64,000 nt of DNA from Tissierella sp. (GCF_031460495.1 NZ_JAVKTS010000001.1:372001-436000), one strand, 5' to 3'. Shown: positions 9,188 through 18,280, numbered from the stretch's first letter. A program made the numbers and translations. Notes: generated by a model not told the origin, from the sequence alone.

Positions 9188-9264
9188 ATTTTTCATACTT
9201 CATGATTTAGATTTTTCCAAAATGTAAAATAGCAAAATTAGTTACATATAATTTTTAAAAAAGA

Positions 9265-9293
9265 TTGACAGATATAAAGTGGTATAATATACT
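9265..9293 (+). promoter_or_regulatory. Vegetative promoter of the TetR/ABC operon
   Basis: TTGACA at 9265-9270 and TATACT at 9288-9293 are separated by 17 bases, a near-consensus sigma-A promoter. Transcription would begin close to 9300, at the edge of the operator. Confidence 0.85.
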
Positions 9294-9300
9294 AATTATA

Positions 9301-9315
9301 GACCGGCAGTCGGTC
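9301..9315. promoter_or_regulatory. TetR-type operator
   Basis: GACCG-GCAGT-CGGTC is a perfect inverted repeat with a five-base centre, placed at the predicted transcription start of the regulator gene. GACCG/CGGTC half sites are common for TetR-family autorepressors. Confidence 0.8.
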
Positions 9316-9339
9316 GATAAAACAGAATGGAGTGACAAA

Positions 9340-9966
9340 ATGAGAATTATTAAAGAATATGATGAGAGAAGAAATGAAATTCTAGATACTGCTGAAAGGC
9401 TGTTTTATATGAAGGGATATGATAAATGTACTGTTAATGACATACTCAAAGGGGTGGGCATTGCAAAGGGTACTTTTTATCATTATTTTAAATCAAAAGA
9501 AGAAGTTTTAGATGAAATTGTGCTTAGGTACAAAGACATTGTAGTCAGTAGAGCTAATGAAATACTTAAGATGAATAATATTAGTCAAGAAGAAAAACTC
9601 TTGAGGGCATTTATGGCAATGAGGATTACAAGCCAGATTGATGATAATATGCTAGATGATATACATAAAGTTGAAAATGCTTTATTGCATCAGAAAGTCT
9701 TAAATCAAATGGTTACGACTATGGCGCCTATTTTAGTAAAGATTATTGAAGAAGGAATTGCAAATAAGGTATGGAACTGTAGATATCCTCTGGAGTACAT
9801 GCAGATTTTTCTGGCATCATCATTATCTTTAACAGATGAAGGTATTTTTGAACTAGATGCTGATTCGCAGATGAAGGTAATGGCAGCAATAATTTCCATG
9901 CTTGAGAAAATGCTGGATGTTCCAGAAGACTCTTTTATGCAGTTATTTATGCAGAACTACGGATAA
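9340..9966 (+). CDS. TetR/AcrR family transcriptional repressor
   Basis: A 208-residue regulator. The N-terminal helix-turn-helix is typical (ILDTAERLFYMKGYDKCTVNDILKGVGIAKGTFYHYFKSKEEVL, quoted in shorter form: GYDKCTVNDI and GTFYHYFKSKEE), followed by an all-helical ligand domain of unknown specificity. The frame is open from TTG at 9265, but that TTG is the -35 box of the promoter, so the true start is ATG at 9340 with GGAGTGA upstream. The operator over the transcription start predicts autoregulation together with the downstream permease and ATPase, 45 bases away. Confidence 0.88.
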   Translation: MRIIKEYDERRNEILDTAERLFYMKGYDKCTVNDILKGVGIAKGTFYHYFKSKEEVLDEIVLRYKDIVVSRANEILKMNNISQEEKLLRAFMAMRITSQIDDNMLDDIHKVENALLHQKVLNQMVTTMAPILVKIIEEGIANKVWNCRYPLEYMQIFLASSLSLTDEGIFELDADSQMKVMAAIISMLEKMLDVPEDSFMQLFMQNYG

Positions 9967-10011
9967 ATTTAGATAAGTAGGTAAAAAACCGAACAGGAAA
10001 GGAGTAGGTAA

Positions 10012-12366
10012 ATGAAATGGTCAATGGTTAAAAATGATTTTGTAAGAAATAAAGTTATTAATATTGCATTGCTTTTGTTTATGATGTTTTCGGCAAGTAT
10101 TGCAGTTTTGTCTATGTTAATGGCAGTTAAAACCTTTACATCTATTTCTGGATTATATAAGACGGCGCAGCCGCCTCATTTCCTTCAGATGCACAAAGGA
10201 GAACTCAATCATGAGCAAATAAACAAGTTTATATCAGAAAATGAATTGGTGACTTATAGTCAAATAGTCACAATGATTAATGTCTACGGAGAAAATCTTA
10301 TTGTTGTTGGAAAGGAGGATTCTTATGATCTTTCTGATTGTCGTCTTGATATTGGTCTTGTAAAGCAGAATGAAGCCAAGGATTTACTCTTAAATTCTGA
10401 ACATAAAAAAATAACCCTTTATGAAGGGGAAATAGGCATTCCAATAATATTGAAGGGAATGTATGATATTGAAATCGGTGACAGCCTTATTTTGATCGAT
10501 CATGATGTCAGAGCTGAGTTTGTGATTAAAGAATTTGTTTTAGATTCTCAGATGAATTCCACAATGGCATCATCTACGAGAATGCTCATAAGCGATGAAG
10601 ATTTTGAAAAGCTTTCAGGTAAGGTAGGAGAGCATGAATATCTTATAGAAGCTTATTTCTCAAATACAAATGAAGCTTCACTTTTCCAAACCTCCTATGA
10701 GAATGCAGGACTTCCGCAGAATGGTCAGGCAGTAACCTACACAATGATTTTTTTACTTAGTGCTATGACTGATATCGTTACAGTATTTGTTTTGCTTCTG
10801 GTAAGCCTGTTTTTAATTATTGTTTCCTTTATTTGTATAAAGTTTACAATTATGGCTGCTCTGGAGGAAGAAGTCAGTGAAATCGGCACAATGAAGGCCA
10901 TAGGTCTGACCTTTGCTGATATAAGAGACTTATATCTTAGCAAGTATCGGGTACTAGCTATTATAGGTGTAATAGCAGGATATATAATAGCATTGCTAAG
11001 TAGTGGCGTATTTACAAAGCATATTAGTACTACATTTGGAAATATAAAAACATCTCCTTTGGCAGTGATATTGTCACTTGCAGTTGCTTGTCTAGTTTTT
11101 CTTCTTATAAATTATTATTGTAAAAAAGTATTGAAGAAAATTAAAAATCTTACAGTTGTTGATGCTTTAGTTAGTGGAAAGGGGTTTGAAAAAGAGAAAG
11201 GCTCTATAAAGGACGGATTGCACAAAAACAAGAGACTTTCTGTTAACTGGCTAATGAGTATGCGTGAGATTTTCCATAAGTTTAATAACTGGATAATTGT
11301 ATTTGTGGTTGTGTTAATTGCTGTAATGATGATTATGATTCCAGTTAATCTGTTGAATACCTTTGAGGCACCTGAATTCATCACTTATATGGGAAGTTCG
11401 CTGGAGGATATCTTGATTGAAGTGGAAAATGGGGAAAAGCTTGAAATTAACTATTATAATGTAAAAGAGCTTTTGGAAAAGGATAATTCTATTAATGATT
11501 ATTATGAATATCGAACTATACGAGTCAAGGCTGCTAATTCTAACAATATACTTATAAATCTGGATATAGACAGTGGAGATAACGCAGGAAATGGATTACA
11601 GTATATCAGTGGCAAGGCTCCTGAAGGAGAAAATGAGCTTGCTATTTCTTATCTCAATGCCAATGAAATTGAGAAAGAGGTTGGAGATGAAATTATACTT
11701 TTATTTGATAACAAAGAGCAGAAATTTGCAATTTCAGGAATCTATCAGGATGTTACCAGTGGTGGGATTACAGCCAAGTCAAAATATGGATTTTCAGATC
11801 TTGATGCTAACAAATATTCATTTTCTATTAATCTCAAGGATAATTCAGAAGTAGAAAATAAGGCGGATGAATGGACAAAAATCCTTGGAACAGGAGTAAC
11901 GGTAGATCCAATGGAGGAGTTTATTAATCAGACTCTGGGTGGAGTTTCAAAACAGCTTAGGACTATGGTTTTTGCAATTATAATTATTGGCTCATGTTTA
12001 GTAATGCTTATTACTGTTTTGTTTCTGAAGCTTCGTTTTGCAAAAGACTTATCTGAAATAGCAGTTTTAAAAGCTATAGGGTTTTCAGAACAGGATTTAA
12101 GTAAGCAGTACATGATAAAAACAGGTTTTGTTTCAATAATGGGCATCTTGGCAGGAATTATCTTTACTGATCTATTAGGAGAAAAGATTGTTAACGCTGC
12201 CCTAGGTATAGCAGGAATTGGGGTTAAGAAAGTTCACCTTATTACCAATTCTGTAATGGAATACATCATTTGTCCATTGTTATTGATGATGCTTATACTC
12301 TTGGTAACATGGATTATTATGAGAACAATTAAAAAATATAATATTATTTCTATTATTAAAGAATAG
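10012..12366 (+). CDS. ABC transporter permease, FtsX/MacB family
   Basis: A 784-residue membrane protein with the duplicated FtsX architecture: a first transmembrane segment at about 15-40, a large extracytoplasmic domain, three membrane helices at about 245-375, a second short anchor at about 425-450, another extracellular domain and three more helices at about 650-780. Cytoplasmic EIGTMKAIGL and EIAVLKAIGF loops precede the helices, as in this family. Such permeases with a LolD-type ATPase export or detoxify peptides or lipids at the membrane rather than import solutes. It is read with the TetR gene and the following ATPase. Start ATG at 10012 follows AAAGGAG. Confidence 0.85.
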   Translation: MKWSMVKNDFVRNKVINIALLLFMMFSASIAVLSMLMAVKTFTSISGLYKTAQPPHFLQMHKGELNHEQINKFISENELVTYSQIVTMINVYGENLIVVGKEDSYDLSDCRLDIGLVKQNEAKDLLLNSEHKKITLYEGEIGIPIILKGMYDIEIGDSLILIDHDVRAEFVIKEFVLDSQMNSTMASSTRMLISDEDFEKLSGKVGEHEYLIEAYFSNTNEASLFQTSYENAGLPQNGQAVTYTMIFLLSAMTDIVTVFVLLLVSLFLIIVSFICIKFTIMAALEEEVSEIGTMKAIGLTFADIRDLYLSKYRVLAIIGVIAGYIIALLSSGVFTKHISTTFGNIKTSPLAVILSLAVACLVFLLINYYCKKVLKKIKNLTVVDALVSGKGFEKEKGSIKDGLHKNKRLSVNWLMSMREIFHKFNNWIIVFVVVLIAVMMIMIPVNLLNTFEAPEFITYMGSSLEDILIEVENGEKLEINYYNVKELLEKDNSINDYYEYRTIRVKAANSNNILINLDIDSGDNAGNGLQYISGKAPEGENELAISYLNANEIEKEVGDEIILLFDNKEQKFAISGIYQDVTSGGITAKSKYGFSDLDANKYSFSINLKDNSEVENKADEWTKILGTGVTVDPMEEFINQTLGGVSKQLRTMVFAIIIIGSCLVMLITVLFLKLRFAKDLSEIAVLKAIGFSEQDLSKQYMIKTGFVSIMGILAGIIFTDLLGEKIVNAALGIAGIGVKKVHLITNSVMEYIICPLLLMMLILLVTWIIMRTIKKYNIISIIKE

Positions 12367-12384
12367 AAAGTATGGGGGTGCCAC

Positions 12385-13134
12385 TTGAAAAGGATATTAG
12401 AAGTAAATAATTTATGTAAAAGTTTTGAAGATATACAGGTGTTAAATGATATAAGTTTTAAGGTTGATGAGGGGGAATTCATAGCAATTATGGGACAGTC
12501 CGGCTCTGGGAAATCTACTTTGCTTTATAGTATAAGTGGAATGGATAGACCAACTTCCGGTAATGTGCTGCTTTGTGGCAAGGATATATCAAATCTTAAT
12601 GATGAAAAGATGAGTGAAGTAAGACTAAAGCAGATAGGATTTGTTTTTCAACACTCATATCTCTTGAAAAATTTATCTATCAGGGATAATATTGTACTCC
12701 CTGGATTCAAGGCTGGCACTTTAAGAGATCAGGTAAATCAAGATGCAGATGATCTAATGGAAAAGACAGGAATTTCCAGTCTGGGTAGTCATGATATTAA
12801 GAAGGTTTCAGGAGGGCAGCTACAGCGTGCAGCAATCTGCCGGGCTCTTATTAATCATCCGGATATTCTATTTGGTGATGAACCTACTGGAGCCCTAAAC
12901 AATAGCACCACAAGAGAAGTAATGGATATTATAAATGGGGTCAATTCAGAAGGTACTACGGTCATTATTGTTACCCATGATGCAAAAGTAGCTGCAAGGG
13001 CAAGCAGAGTGATATACATTATAGATGGAAATATCCATGATGAACTAATCTTAGGAAAATATGAGGGAGATGAAGAGACAAAATCTTGTCGTGACAAAAA
13101 GTTATATGAATGGCTAGAAAAGCAAGGCTTTTAG
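12385..13134 (+). CDS. ABC transporter ATP-binding protein (LolD/MacB type)
   Basis: A 249-residue nucleotide-binding subunit: Walker A GQSGSGKST, Q-loop VFQHSYLL, signature SGGQLQRAAICRAL, Walker B ILFGDEPTGAL and switch His in VIIVTHD. The combination GQSGSGKST plus DEPTGAL is characteristic of ATPases that partner FtsX-type permeases. The start is a TTG at 12385, preceded by GGGGGTG; no nearby ATG preserves the N-terminal beta strand. Last gene of the TetR operon; no clear terminator follows. Confidence 0.88.
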   Translation: MKRILEVNNLCKSFEDIQVLNDISFKVDEGEFIAIMGQSGSGKSTLLYSISGMDRPTSGNVLLCGKDISNLNDEKMSEVRLKQIGFVFQHSYLLKNLSIRDNIVLPGFKAGTLRDQVNQDADDLMEKTGISSLGSHDIKKVSGGQLQRAAICRALINHPDILFGDEPTGALNNSTTREVMDIINGVNSEGTTVIIVTHDAKVAARASRVIYIIDGNIHDELILGKYEGDEETKSCRDKKLYEWLEKQGF

Positions 13135-13227
13135 AAAATACAATAGAGTTGCTGCAAAAAAACATGTAAATTTACATTGTTATTAACTGTATATAAGATA
13201 AAATAGCTGCATAAGGAGATGATCATT

Positions 13228-13473
13228 ATGCTGAATATTAAACCAATTTCTGATTTACGGAATTATACAGAAGTACTCAATGAAGTAAAGGAAGATAGTC
13301 CAGTCTATTTAACCAGAAATGGACGAGGAGAATATGCTATTATAAAGCTTGAAGAATTAGATAAGTTAAAAGCTAGCATTAGATTATTGGCAAAGTTAGG
13401 AGAAGGTGAGAAATCAGCAAGAGAGGAAGGGTGGCTTTCACCAGATGATGTTGAAGCTATGTTGGGATTATAA
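13228..13473 (+). CDS. Antitoxin of the Phd/YefM family
   Basis: An 81-residue protein with the Phd/YefM fold signature: PISDLRNYTEVLNEV, then SPVYLTRNGRGEYAIIKLEELDKL, followed by an acidic C-terminal tail that would bind the toxin. The frame also opens at ATG 13219, but AAGGAG (13213-13218) touches that codon; ATG 13228 is correctly spaced. It is followed two bases later by the start of a RelE/ParE-type toxin that is cut short, so this is now an antitoxin without an intact partner in the window. Confidence 0.85.
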   Translation: MLNIKPISDLRNYTEVLNEVKEDSPVYLTRNGRGEYAIIKLEELDKLKASIRLLAKLGEGEKSAREEGWLSPDDVEAMLGL

Positions 13474-13475
13474 TT

Positions 13476-13547
13476 ATGTCAAAGATTGAATATTCTCCTA
13501 AAGCACTAGAAGATTTGCAGCATATCAAACTGTCCATCACAAATTAA
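13476..13547 (+). pseudogene. Truncated RelE/ParE-type toxin remnant
   Basis: ATG at 13476 begins MSKIEYSPKALEDLQHIK, the conserved first helix of RelE/ParE toxins (which normally have about 90-100 residues). After 18 residues the sequence runs into a hairpin (13527-13558) and stops at TAA 13545. The rest of the toxin is absent; the next bases belong to a gene on the other strand. The junction lies at about 13527. Confidence 0.75.
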
Positions 13548-13558
13548 ATGGACAGTTT
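13527..13558. terminator. Hairpin at the toxin breakpoint
   Basis: AAACTGTCCAT at 13527-13537 pairs perfectly with ATGGACAGTTT at 13548-13558 around a ten-base loop. It lies 3' of the minus-strand gene at 13580-13798 and probably serves as its terminator; the T-run is poor on both sides. Confidence 0.55.
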
Positions 13559-13579
13559 ATTAATATGCAAGCTTTCTTC

Positions 13580-13798
13580 CTATTCTTTATCCTTGGAGAT
13601 TTGCCAAGTACCATCCTCTGTACAAGTATATGTTCTACCATCTTCATTCTTGATGACGGAACCAACTCCATGATTTTTACCTCCATAGATGCAGGAAGAA
13701 TCATTGTTTGAGATTGATGCTTTATCACTAGAAATGACATTGCCTGGTGCAGAAATAATGTTCATAGAACGGGTCTTTTCCATTTCTTTATCTTTCAT
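13580..13798 (-). CDS. Small uncharacterised protein, DUF1496-like
   Basis: A 72-residue protein. The C-terminal half (CIYGGKNHGVGSVI, then DGRTYTCTEDGTWQ) has the spacing C-Y-x-G-K-x-h-x-x-G-S-h-I of DUF1496-type proteins, with two cysteines 22 residues apart that could form a disulfide. The N-terminal half is polar and Ser/Asn rich without a signal peptide or membrane helix. AAAGGAATG lies upstream of the ATG on the minus strand. Function unknown; the competing frame at 13537-13740 has no such pattern and I consider it a shadow. Confidence 0.5.
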   Translation of the reverse strand: MKDKEMEKTRSMNIISAPGNVISSDKASISNNDSSCIYGGKNHGVGSVIKNEDGRTYTCTEDGTWQISKDKE

Positions 13799-14050
13799 TT
13801 CATCATTCCTTTCACTTCAATTTTGTTTAACATTATAAATATGCTCAATATCCCTTGAAAAAATTCATATCACCATTCATCAAAATTAACCCTATTATTT
13901 TTTACGCATATTATATACCTATCTTTTTCTATCCTAAGTATAGTAGTTGACTCCATACTAAACAGTTAGTTGCTTTACAGGGAGCCCATAGATTGATATA
14001 TTTGAAATAGATAAAGTATGTTTCGATTATATTAAAAAGGGGAGATATAA

Positions 14051-14857
14051 ATGGATATAAAAAGATTTGGCGATATGTTATCTAAGATTAGGCAGAATAA
14101 GAATATGACACAAGAGGAGTTTGCATCAAGACTTGGGGTTACTCCACAAGCAGTCTCGAAATGGGAACGAGGATTAGGATTACCTGACATTAGTCTTGTA
14201 GCTGGTATATGTACTATCTTGGGTGTAAATTCAAATGATCTTTTGGGAATACAAGAAACAGGTAAAGTAGTAGAAAATGATGATATGGTAGAGCAAAGAG
14301 AAATCTTGATGAATTCTTGTGCAGAACCTTTGCTGATTATTTTCGGTGAAAAACTTATTCCTGCATTTGTTGAAGGACTTAAAACAAATATTATAAATGA
14401 AAAGCGAAAAAAGTTAGCAATGGATACTGGGATTTTAGTACCTATAATAAGAATTAGAGATGATGTGAATCTTAAAGCTAATGAATATTGCATAAAGTCA
14501 TATGATAAGGTATTGTTACAAAATGAGCTAGATGTGGTAAATGAAAGGACATATGAGCTTATAATAGATAAGCTAGTTGAAGTATGTAGAGCAAATTACT
14601 CAAGGATATTAAATAAGCAAATAGTCAAGACTTTGGTCGATAATGTAAAAAACTTATATCCGGGAGTAGCTGATGGTGTAATTCCTGAAAAGATATCATA
14701 TCTAATGTATCAAAGAGTTTTGATGGGAGTAATGGATGAAAATGGACACATTAGAAATCAAATTAAACTCATTGAATTATTGGAAGAAGAAATAATAATA
14801 AATGGAAACCAGGATATTGATTCAGTTATTAAAGATATTGTAAGCAAAATAAAGTAG
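14051..14857 (+). CDS. XRE-family transcriptional regulator
   Basis: A 268-residue protein with an N-terminal Cro/CI helix-turn-helix (residues 5-65: MLSKIRQNKNMTQEEFASRL, then VTPQAVSKWERGLGLPDI). The remaining 200 residues are helical and charged, without a recognised ligand domain or membrane segment. GGGGAGATATAA precedes the ATG. The 190-base region upstream (13860-14050) holds no other gene. A single-gene unit; what it controls is not evident. Confidence 0.85.
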   Translation: MDIKRFGDMLSKIRQNKNMTQEEFASRLGVTPQAVSKWERGLGLPDISLVAGICTILGVNSNDLLGIQETGKVVENDDMVEQREILMNSCAEPLLIIFGEKLIPAFVEGLKTNIINEKRKKLAMDTGILVPIIRIRDDVNLKANEYCIKSYDKVLLQNELDVVNERTYELIIDKLVEVCRANYSRILNKQIVKTLVDNVKNLYPGVADGVIPEKISYLMYQRVLMGVMDENGHIRNQIKLIELLEEEIIINGNQDIDSVIKDIVSKIK

Positions 14858-14877
14858 ACCAAAGAATTATATTTCTC

Positions 14878-14906
14878 TTGACAACAGTATTTCTCACATA
14901 TATACT
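14878..14906 (+). promoter_or_regulatory. Strong vegetative promoter without a matching protein gene
   Basis: TTGACA at 14878-14883 and TATACT at 14901-14906 with a 17-base spacer. Transcription would start at about 14913 and meet the terminator at 15084-15126. Confidence 0.75.
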
Positions 14907-14912
14907 AAAATT

Positions 14913-15126
14913 ATAGTATTGGAAGGAGGATTTGATTTAATATGATAAGGATAATAATGGTGGTTACTCAATAAAATCAAATATGGGCCAAGGTGTAAGT
15001 AGGAGTAGTATGTTTTTTTGTCATGCAATTAACCTTGTGCCGTAGAATCAACCTTTCGCAGCTGGATAATAATTAAATAATATTACCGTAGATATCCATG
15101 GATGGTTTTGTCTACGGTATTTTTGT
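14913..15126 (+). ncRNA. Candidate small RNA or leader transcript of about 215 nt
   Basis: The segment lies between a near-consensus promoter and a good intrinsic terminator and has no convincing protein gene. The only well-placed start (ATG 14942 after GGAAGGAGGA) gives ten residues. An adjacent frame reads GGYSIKSNMGQG, reminiscent of a kinase ATP-binding box, but it is closed by stops on both sides, so it may be a gene remnant. I do not recognise an RNA family. Confidence 0.4.
15084..15126 (+). terminator. Intrinsic terminator upstream of the rsgA unit
   Basis: TACCGTAGA at 15084-15092 pairs perfectly with TCTACGGTA at 15111-15119, followed by TTTTTG. Confidence 0.85.
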
Positions 15127-15161
15127 GCCCATTTTTAGGGTTTAGAAAGGAGAGATGTTAT

Positions 15162-15242
15162 ATGGAAGACAGGAGAAATACTTGGATTATAGAAAAGAAA
15201 ACAAATAAAAAATTGAAAATAATGGAGGAACTGAATGAGTAA
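15162..15242 (+). CDS. Short upstream reading frame overlapping the start of rsgA
   Basis: ATG at 15162, ten bases after AAAGGAG, opens a 26-codon frame rich in Lys, Glu and Asn that ends at TAA 15240-15242. It overlaps the first eight bases of rsgA, and the rsgA ribosome binding site (GGAGGAACTG) lies inside it. The arrangement is that of a translationally coupled leader peptide. No family recognised. Confidence 0.5.
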   Translation: MEDRRNTWIIEKKTNKKLKIMEELNE

Positions 15243-16305
15243 AAGAATTGAAGATTATGGATTCACAAGTAGCTTTAAGAAACAAATAGAAGAAATGAAT
15301 ATTGATAAAGATGAGCTTGTACCAGCAAGGGTAATGGCAGTGCATAAGGAGATGTATATCATTGGATATGATAGTATAGAAAAGGGAGCGAAGCTGAAGG
15401 GATCAATATTTTATAATGACAACTATAATATAATATATCCTGCAGTAGGAGATTTTGTTTTGATCAAGGTAAATCCATATGGAGATGATGTAGTATACAA
15501 TGTATTGGATAGAAAGAGTAAATTCTCTAGATTTGATACCCACTATCAAAAGGAGCAAATGATAGCTGCAAATTTTGATCATGTATTTATTATTTCTTCC
15601 TTGAATCATGACTTTAATATAAAAAGAATCGAGAGATATCTTTCCATTGCTTGGGAGAGCGGAGCTAATCCAGCCATTGTTTTGACTAAGTCTGATTTAG
15701 TAGAAGATATAGATGAGTTCTCCACACAGATTGAGGAAGTAGCCATCGGAGTACCAATATTCTATATTAGCTCTGTTACAGGAGAAGGGATAGATGAGCT
15801 GAGAAATTATCTTAAACCTAGAGAAACCATAGTTTTTCTAGGCTCTTCAGGTGTTGGAAAATCATCTTTAGTCAATGCTCTCTCTGGGGATACCATAATG
15901 AAGGTTAATGACATTAGATCAGATGATAGTAAAGGCAGACATACAACTACCCATAGACAACTGATTATGCTAAATAATGGAACAATGATAATAGATACAC
16001 CTGGCATGAGGGAATTATCACTATGGAATATTGAAGATGGACTGGATACAACATTTTCTGAAATAGAAGAATTAATGACCCAGTGTAAATTTAAGGATTG
16101 CAAACATGGAAAAGAACCAGGTTGTGCTATTAAAAATGCTCTATCAACAGGAATTCTCTGTGATGACAGGTGGAATAATTATATTAAGCTTCAAAGGGAA
16201 GCTAAGTTTGCTGCCAGAAAAGAAAGGATGAATCTTAAAAAGAAGGAAAAACTTCACAATAAGTCCAAAGATAAAACATCAAAAGAAGTATATAAATGGG
16301 ATTAG
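15235..16305 (+). CDS. rsgA: Ribosome small subunit-dependent GTPase A
   Basis: A 356-residue RsgA (YjeQ/YloQ) protein that assists late 30S ribosome assembly. An OB-fold domain (about 20-85) precedes a circularly permuted GTPase: G4-like TKSDLVED comes before G1 GSSGVGKSS (203-211) and G3 DTPGMREL. The C-terminal zinc motif is Cys284, Cys289, His291, Cys297. Length is slightly above the usual 290-340 because of a Lys-rich tail (KKKEKLHNKSKDKTSKE). Preceded by and overlapping a 26-codon frame. Confidence 0.93.
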   Translation: MSKRIEDYGFTSSFKKQIEEMNIDKDELVPARVMAVHKEMYIIGYDSIEKGAKLKGSIFYNDNYNIIYPAVGDFVLIKVNPYGDDVVYNVLDRKSKFSRFDTHYQKEQMIAANFDHVFIISSLNHDFNIKRIERYLSIAWESGANPAIVLTKSDLVEDIDEFSTQIEEVAIGVPIFYISSVTGEGIDELRNYLKPRETIVFLGSSGVGKSSLVNALSGDTIMKVNDIRSDDSKGRHTTTHRQLIMLNNGTMIIDTPGMRELSLWNIEDGLDTTFSEIEELMTQCKFKDCKHGKEPGCAIKNALSTGILCDDRWNNYIKLQREAKFAARKERMNLKKKEKLHNKSKDKTSKEVYKWD

Positions 16306-16334
16306 TTTATATTAATGATGTACTACAAGTAAAA

Positions 16335-16366
16335 AAACCAGCTAAAAAGCTGGTTTTATTTTTTGT
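16335..16366. terminator. Bidirectional terminator between rsgA and ftsH
   Basis: AAACCAGCT at 16335-16343 pairs with AGCTGGTTT at 16348-16356 around a four-base AAAA loop; T-rich on the plus strand and A-rich before the stem, so it can end both convergent genes. Confidence 0.9.
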
Positions 16367-16370
16367 AATA

Positions 16371-18227
16371 TTAAATTTTATCTTTATTACTATTATACTT
16401 ATTTTCAGGATTATCTAAGATTGCCATAAATTCCTCTCCACTTATGGTTTCTTTCTCCAATAGATACTCAGATAGTTCATGGAGCTTGCCTATATTCTCC
16501 TTAAGAATATTTTTGGATTTTTCATAGGATTCCTTAATGATTTGAAGAACTGCTTCATCTATTTTAGAAGACATTTCAGGAGAACAAGCAAGAGCAGGGT
16601 CTCCACCAAGATATTGATTTGAAACGGTTTCTAATGCTACCATACCAAATTCATCACTCATTCCATATCTAGTTATCATTGCCCTGGCAATTTTAGTAGC
16701 TTGTTCAATATCATTAGATGCTCCGGTTGTAATTGAATCAAATATTACTTCTTCAGCAGCCCGTCCACCAGTTAAAGTAACTATTCTATTAAATAATTCT
16801 TCTTTTGACATTAAAAATTTCTCATCTTCTTCAACTTGCATTGTATATCCTAAGGCTCCAGAAGTTCTAGGAATAATGGTTATTTTGTGAACAGGAGCAG
16901 TATTTTTCTGCTTAGCTGCTACTAATGCGTGGCCAATCTCATGGTAGGAAACAATAAGTTTTTCCTTTGGAGATATGACTGCACCCTTTCTTTGGTATCC
17001 AGCTATGACTGTTTCAACTGATTCTTCCAAATCCCATTGATTAACTTTAGTTCCTCCAAACTTTACTGCCCGTAAAGCTGCTTCATTTACAATATTCGCC
17101 AGTTCCGCCCCTGACGCACCTGAGGTGGCTCTAGCGATGGCATTATAGTCAATATTGTCTTCAACCTTGATCTTTTTAGCATGTACTTTTAATATATCTT
17201 CACGACCTTTTAAATCAGGTAATTCTACGGGAATACGCCTATCAAATCTTCCCGGACGCAAAAGAGCTTTATCTAAAGTCTCAGGTCTATTAGTTGCAGC
17301 TAAAATGACAACTCCTATACTGCCATCAAATCCATCCATTTCAGTAAGTAGCTGATTTAGTGTTTGTTCACGCTCATCATTTCCACCCATACCTGAATTA
17401 TCACGCTTTTTACCGATTGCATCAATTTCATCGATAAAGACTATACAAGGGGCTTTTTCCTGTGCTTGTTTAAACAAATCACGAACACGGGCTGCACCCA
17501 TACCTACAAACATTTCAACAAATTCAGATCCTGATATAGAGAAAAAGGGAACTTTTGCTTCTCCTGCAACTGCTTGGGCTAATAATGTTTTACCTGTACC
17601 AGGCGGGCCTACAAGCAATGCTCCCTTAGGGAGTTGGGCACCGATTTCAGCATATTTTTTTGGATTATGCAAGAAGTCAACGATTTCGGTCAGAGCTTCT
17701 TTTGCTTCATTTTGTCCAGCAACATCAGTGAATGTCTTTCCTGTTTGTGCCTCTACATATACCTTTGCATTACTTTTACCAAAGCTCATGGAATTACCAC
17801 CCATTCTACCTTGTAAATTACGGGAAAGTAATTGACCAATGATAACAAAGAAAAATATTGGTACAACCCAAGATAATAAGAAATTTTCAATGGGAGATCT
17901 TTCTCTAGGAATTACTTCCAAGAAACTGATTTTATCTCTTTGTTCATTTAAACGATTGACCAAATCAGGGTCATCCATCCTACCTGTTATAAATAAAGCT
18001 TCTTTTCCATCTTCATCCAAAGTGACAAAGCCGATTTTGTTGTCTTGGACTTCAACTTTTTTAACATTTCCTTCTTCTATTTGCGTTAAAAATGTGCCAT
18101 AATCTACTTCTGTTATTTGTTGTTTTAAGAAAGCTGGAAATACAAAAGCGTTAAGTATCATTACTACAAGCATAGTAATTGCATAATAATATATTAATGG
18201 TCTTTTAGGTTTATTAACCTTTTTCAT
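16371..18227 (-). CDS. ftsH: ATP-dependent zinc metalloprotease FtsH
   Basis: A 618-residue membrane-anchored AAA+ protease for quality control of membrane and regulatory proteins. Two N-terminal membrane helices (about 11-31 and 115-135) flank an extracytoplasmic domain. Walker A GPPGTGKT is at 207-214, Walker [11 protein letters not shown] at about 262-271, and the second region of homology [20 protein letters not shown] follows. The zinc site is HEIGH at 429-433; most FtsH proteins have HEAGH, and the Ile lies at a non-ligand position. GGAGG precedes the ATG. Single gene, ended by the hairpin at 16335. Confidence 0.95.
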   Translation of the reverse strand: MKKVNKPKRPLIYYYAITMLVVMILNAFVFPAFLKQQITEVDYGTFLTQIEEGNVKKVEVQDNKIGFVTLDEDGKEALFITGRMDDPDLVNRLNEQRDKISFLEVIPRERSPIENFLLSWVVPIFFFVIIGQLLSRNLQGRMGGNSMSFGKSNAKVYVEAQTGKTFTDVAGQNEAKEALTEIVDFLHNPKKYAEIGAQLPKGALLVGPPGTGKTLLAQAVAGEAKVPFFSISGSEFVEMFVGMGAARVRDLFKQAQEKAPCIVFIDEIDAIGKKRDNSGMGGNDEREQTLNQLLTEMDGFDGSIGVVILAATNRPETLDKALLRPGRFDRRIPVELPDLKGREDILKVHAKKIKVEDNIDYNAIARATSGASGAELANIVNEAALRAVKFGGTKVNQWDLEESVETVIAGYQRKGAVISPKEKLIVSYHEIGHALVAAKQKNTAPVHKITIIPRTSGALGYTMQVEEDEKFLMSKEELFNRIVTLTGGRAAEEVIFDSITTGASNDIEQATKIARAMITRYGMSDEFGMVALETVSNQYLGGDPALACSPEMSSKIDEAVLQIIKESYEKSKNILKENIGKLHELSEYLLEKETISGEEFMAILDNPENKYNSNKDKI

Positions 18228-18240
18228 TTACATTCCTCCA

Positions 18241-18269
18241 GAAAATATAAGGCCAGCTACAAGCTAGCC
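18241..18269 (-). terminator. Terminator of the dioxygenase-like gene
   Basis: On the minus strand GGCTAGCT pairs with AGCTGGCC (one G-T pair) around a three-base loop, followed by TTATATTTTC. It separates this gene from ftsH downstream. Confidence 0.7.
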
Positions 18270-18280
18270 CTATAATAAAA

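Noticed and set aside
11573-11854. A 93-residue frame inside the FtsX-type permease gene
   Set aside because: Out-of-frame shadow within a clear membrane protein gene, without ribosome binding site or family pattern.
13537-13740. A 67-residue minus-strand frame overlapping the DUF1496-like gene
   Set aside because: The other frame (13580-13798) has a family-like cysteine and glycine pattern and a ribosome binding site; this one does not.
14942-14974. A ten-residue peptide gene in the 14913-15126 segment
   Set aside because: The ribosome binding site is good but so short a frame cannot be supported; recorded only as part of the candidate RNA.
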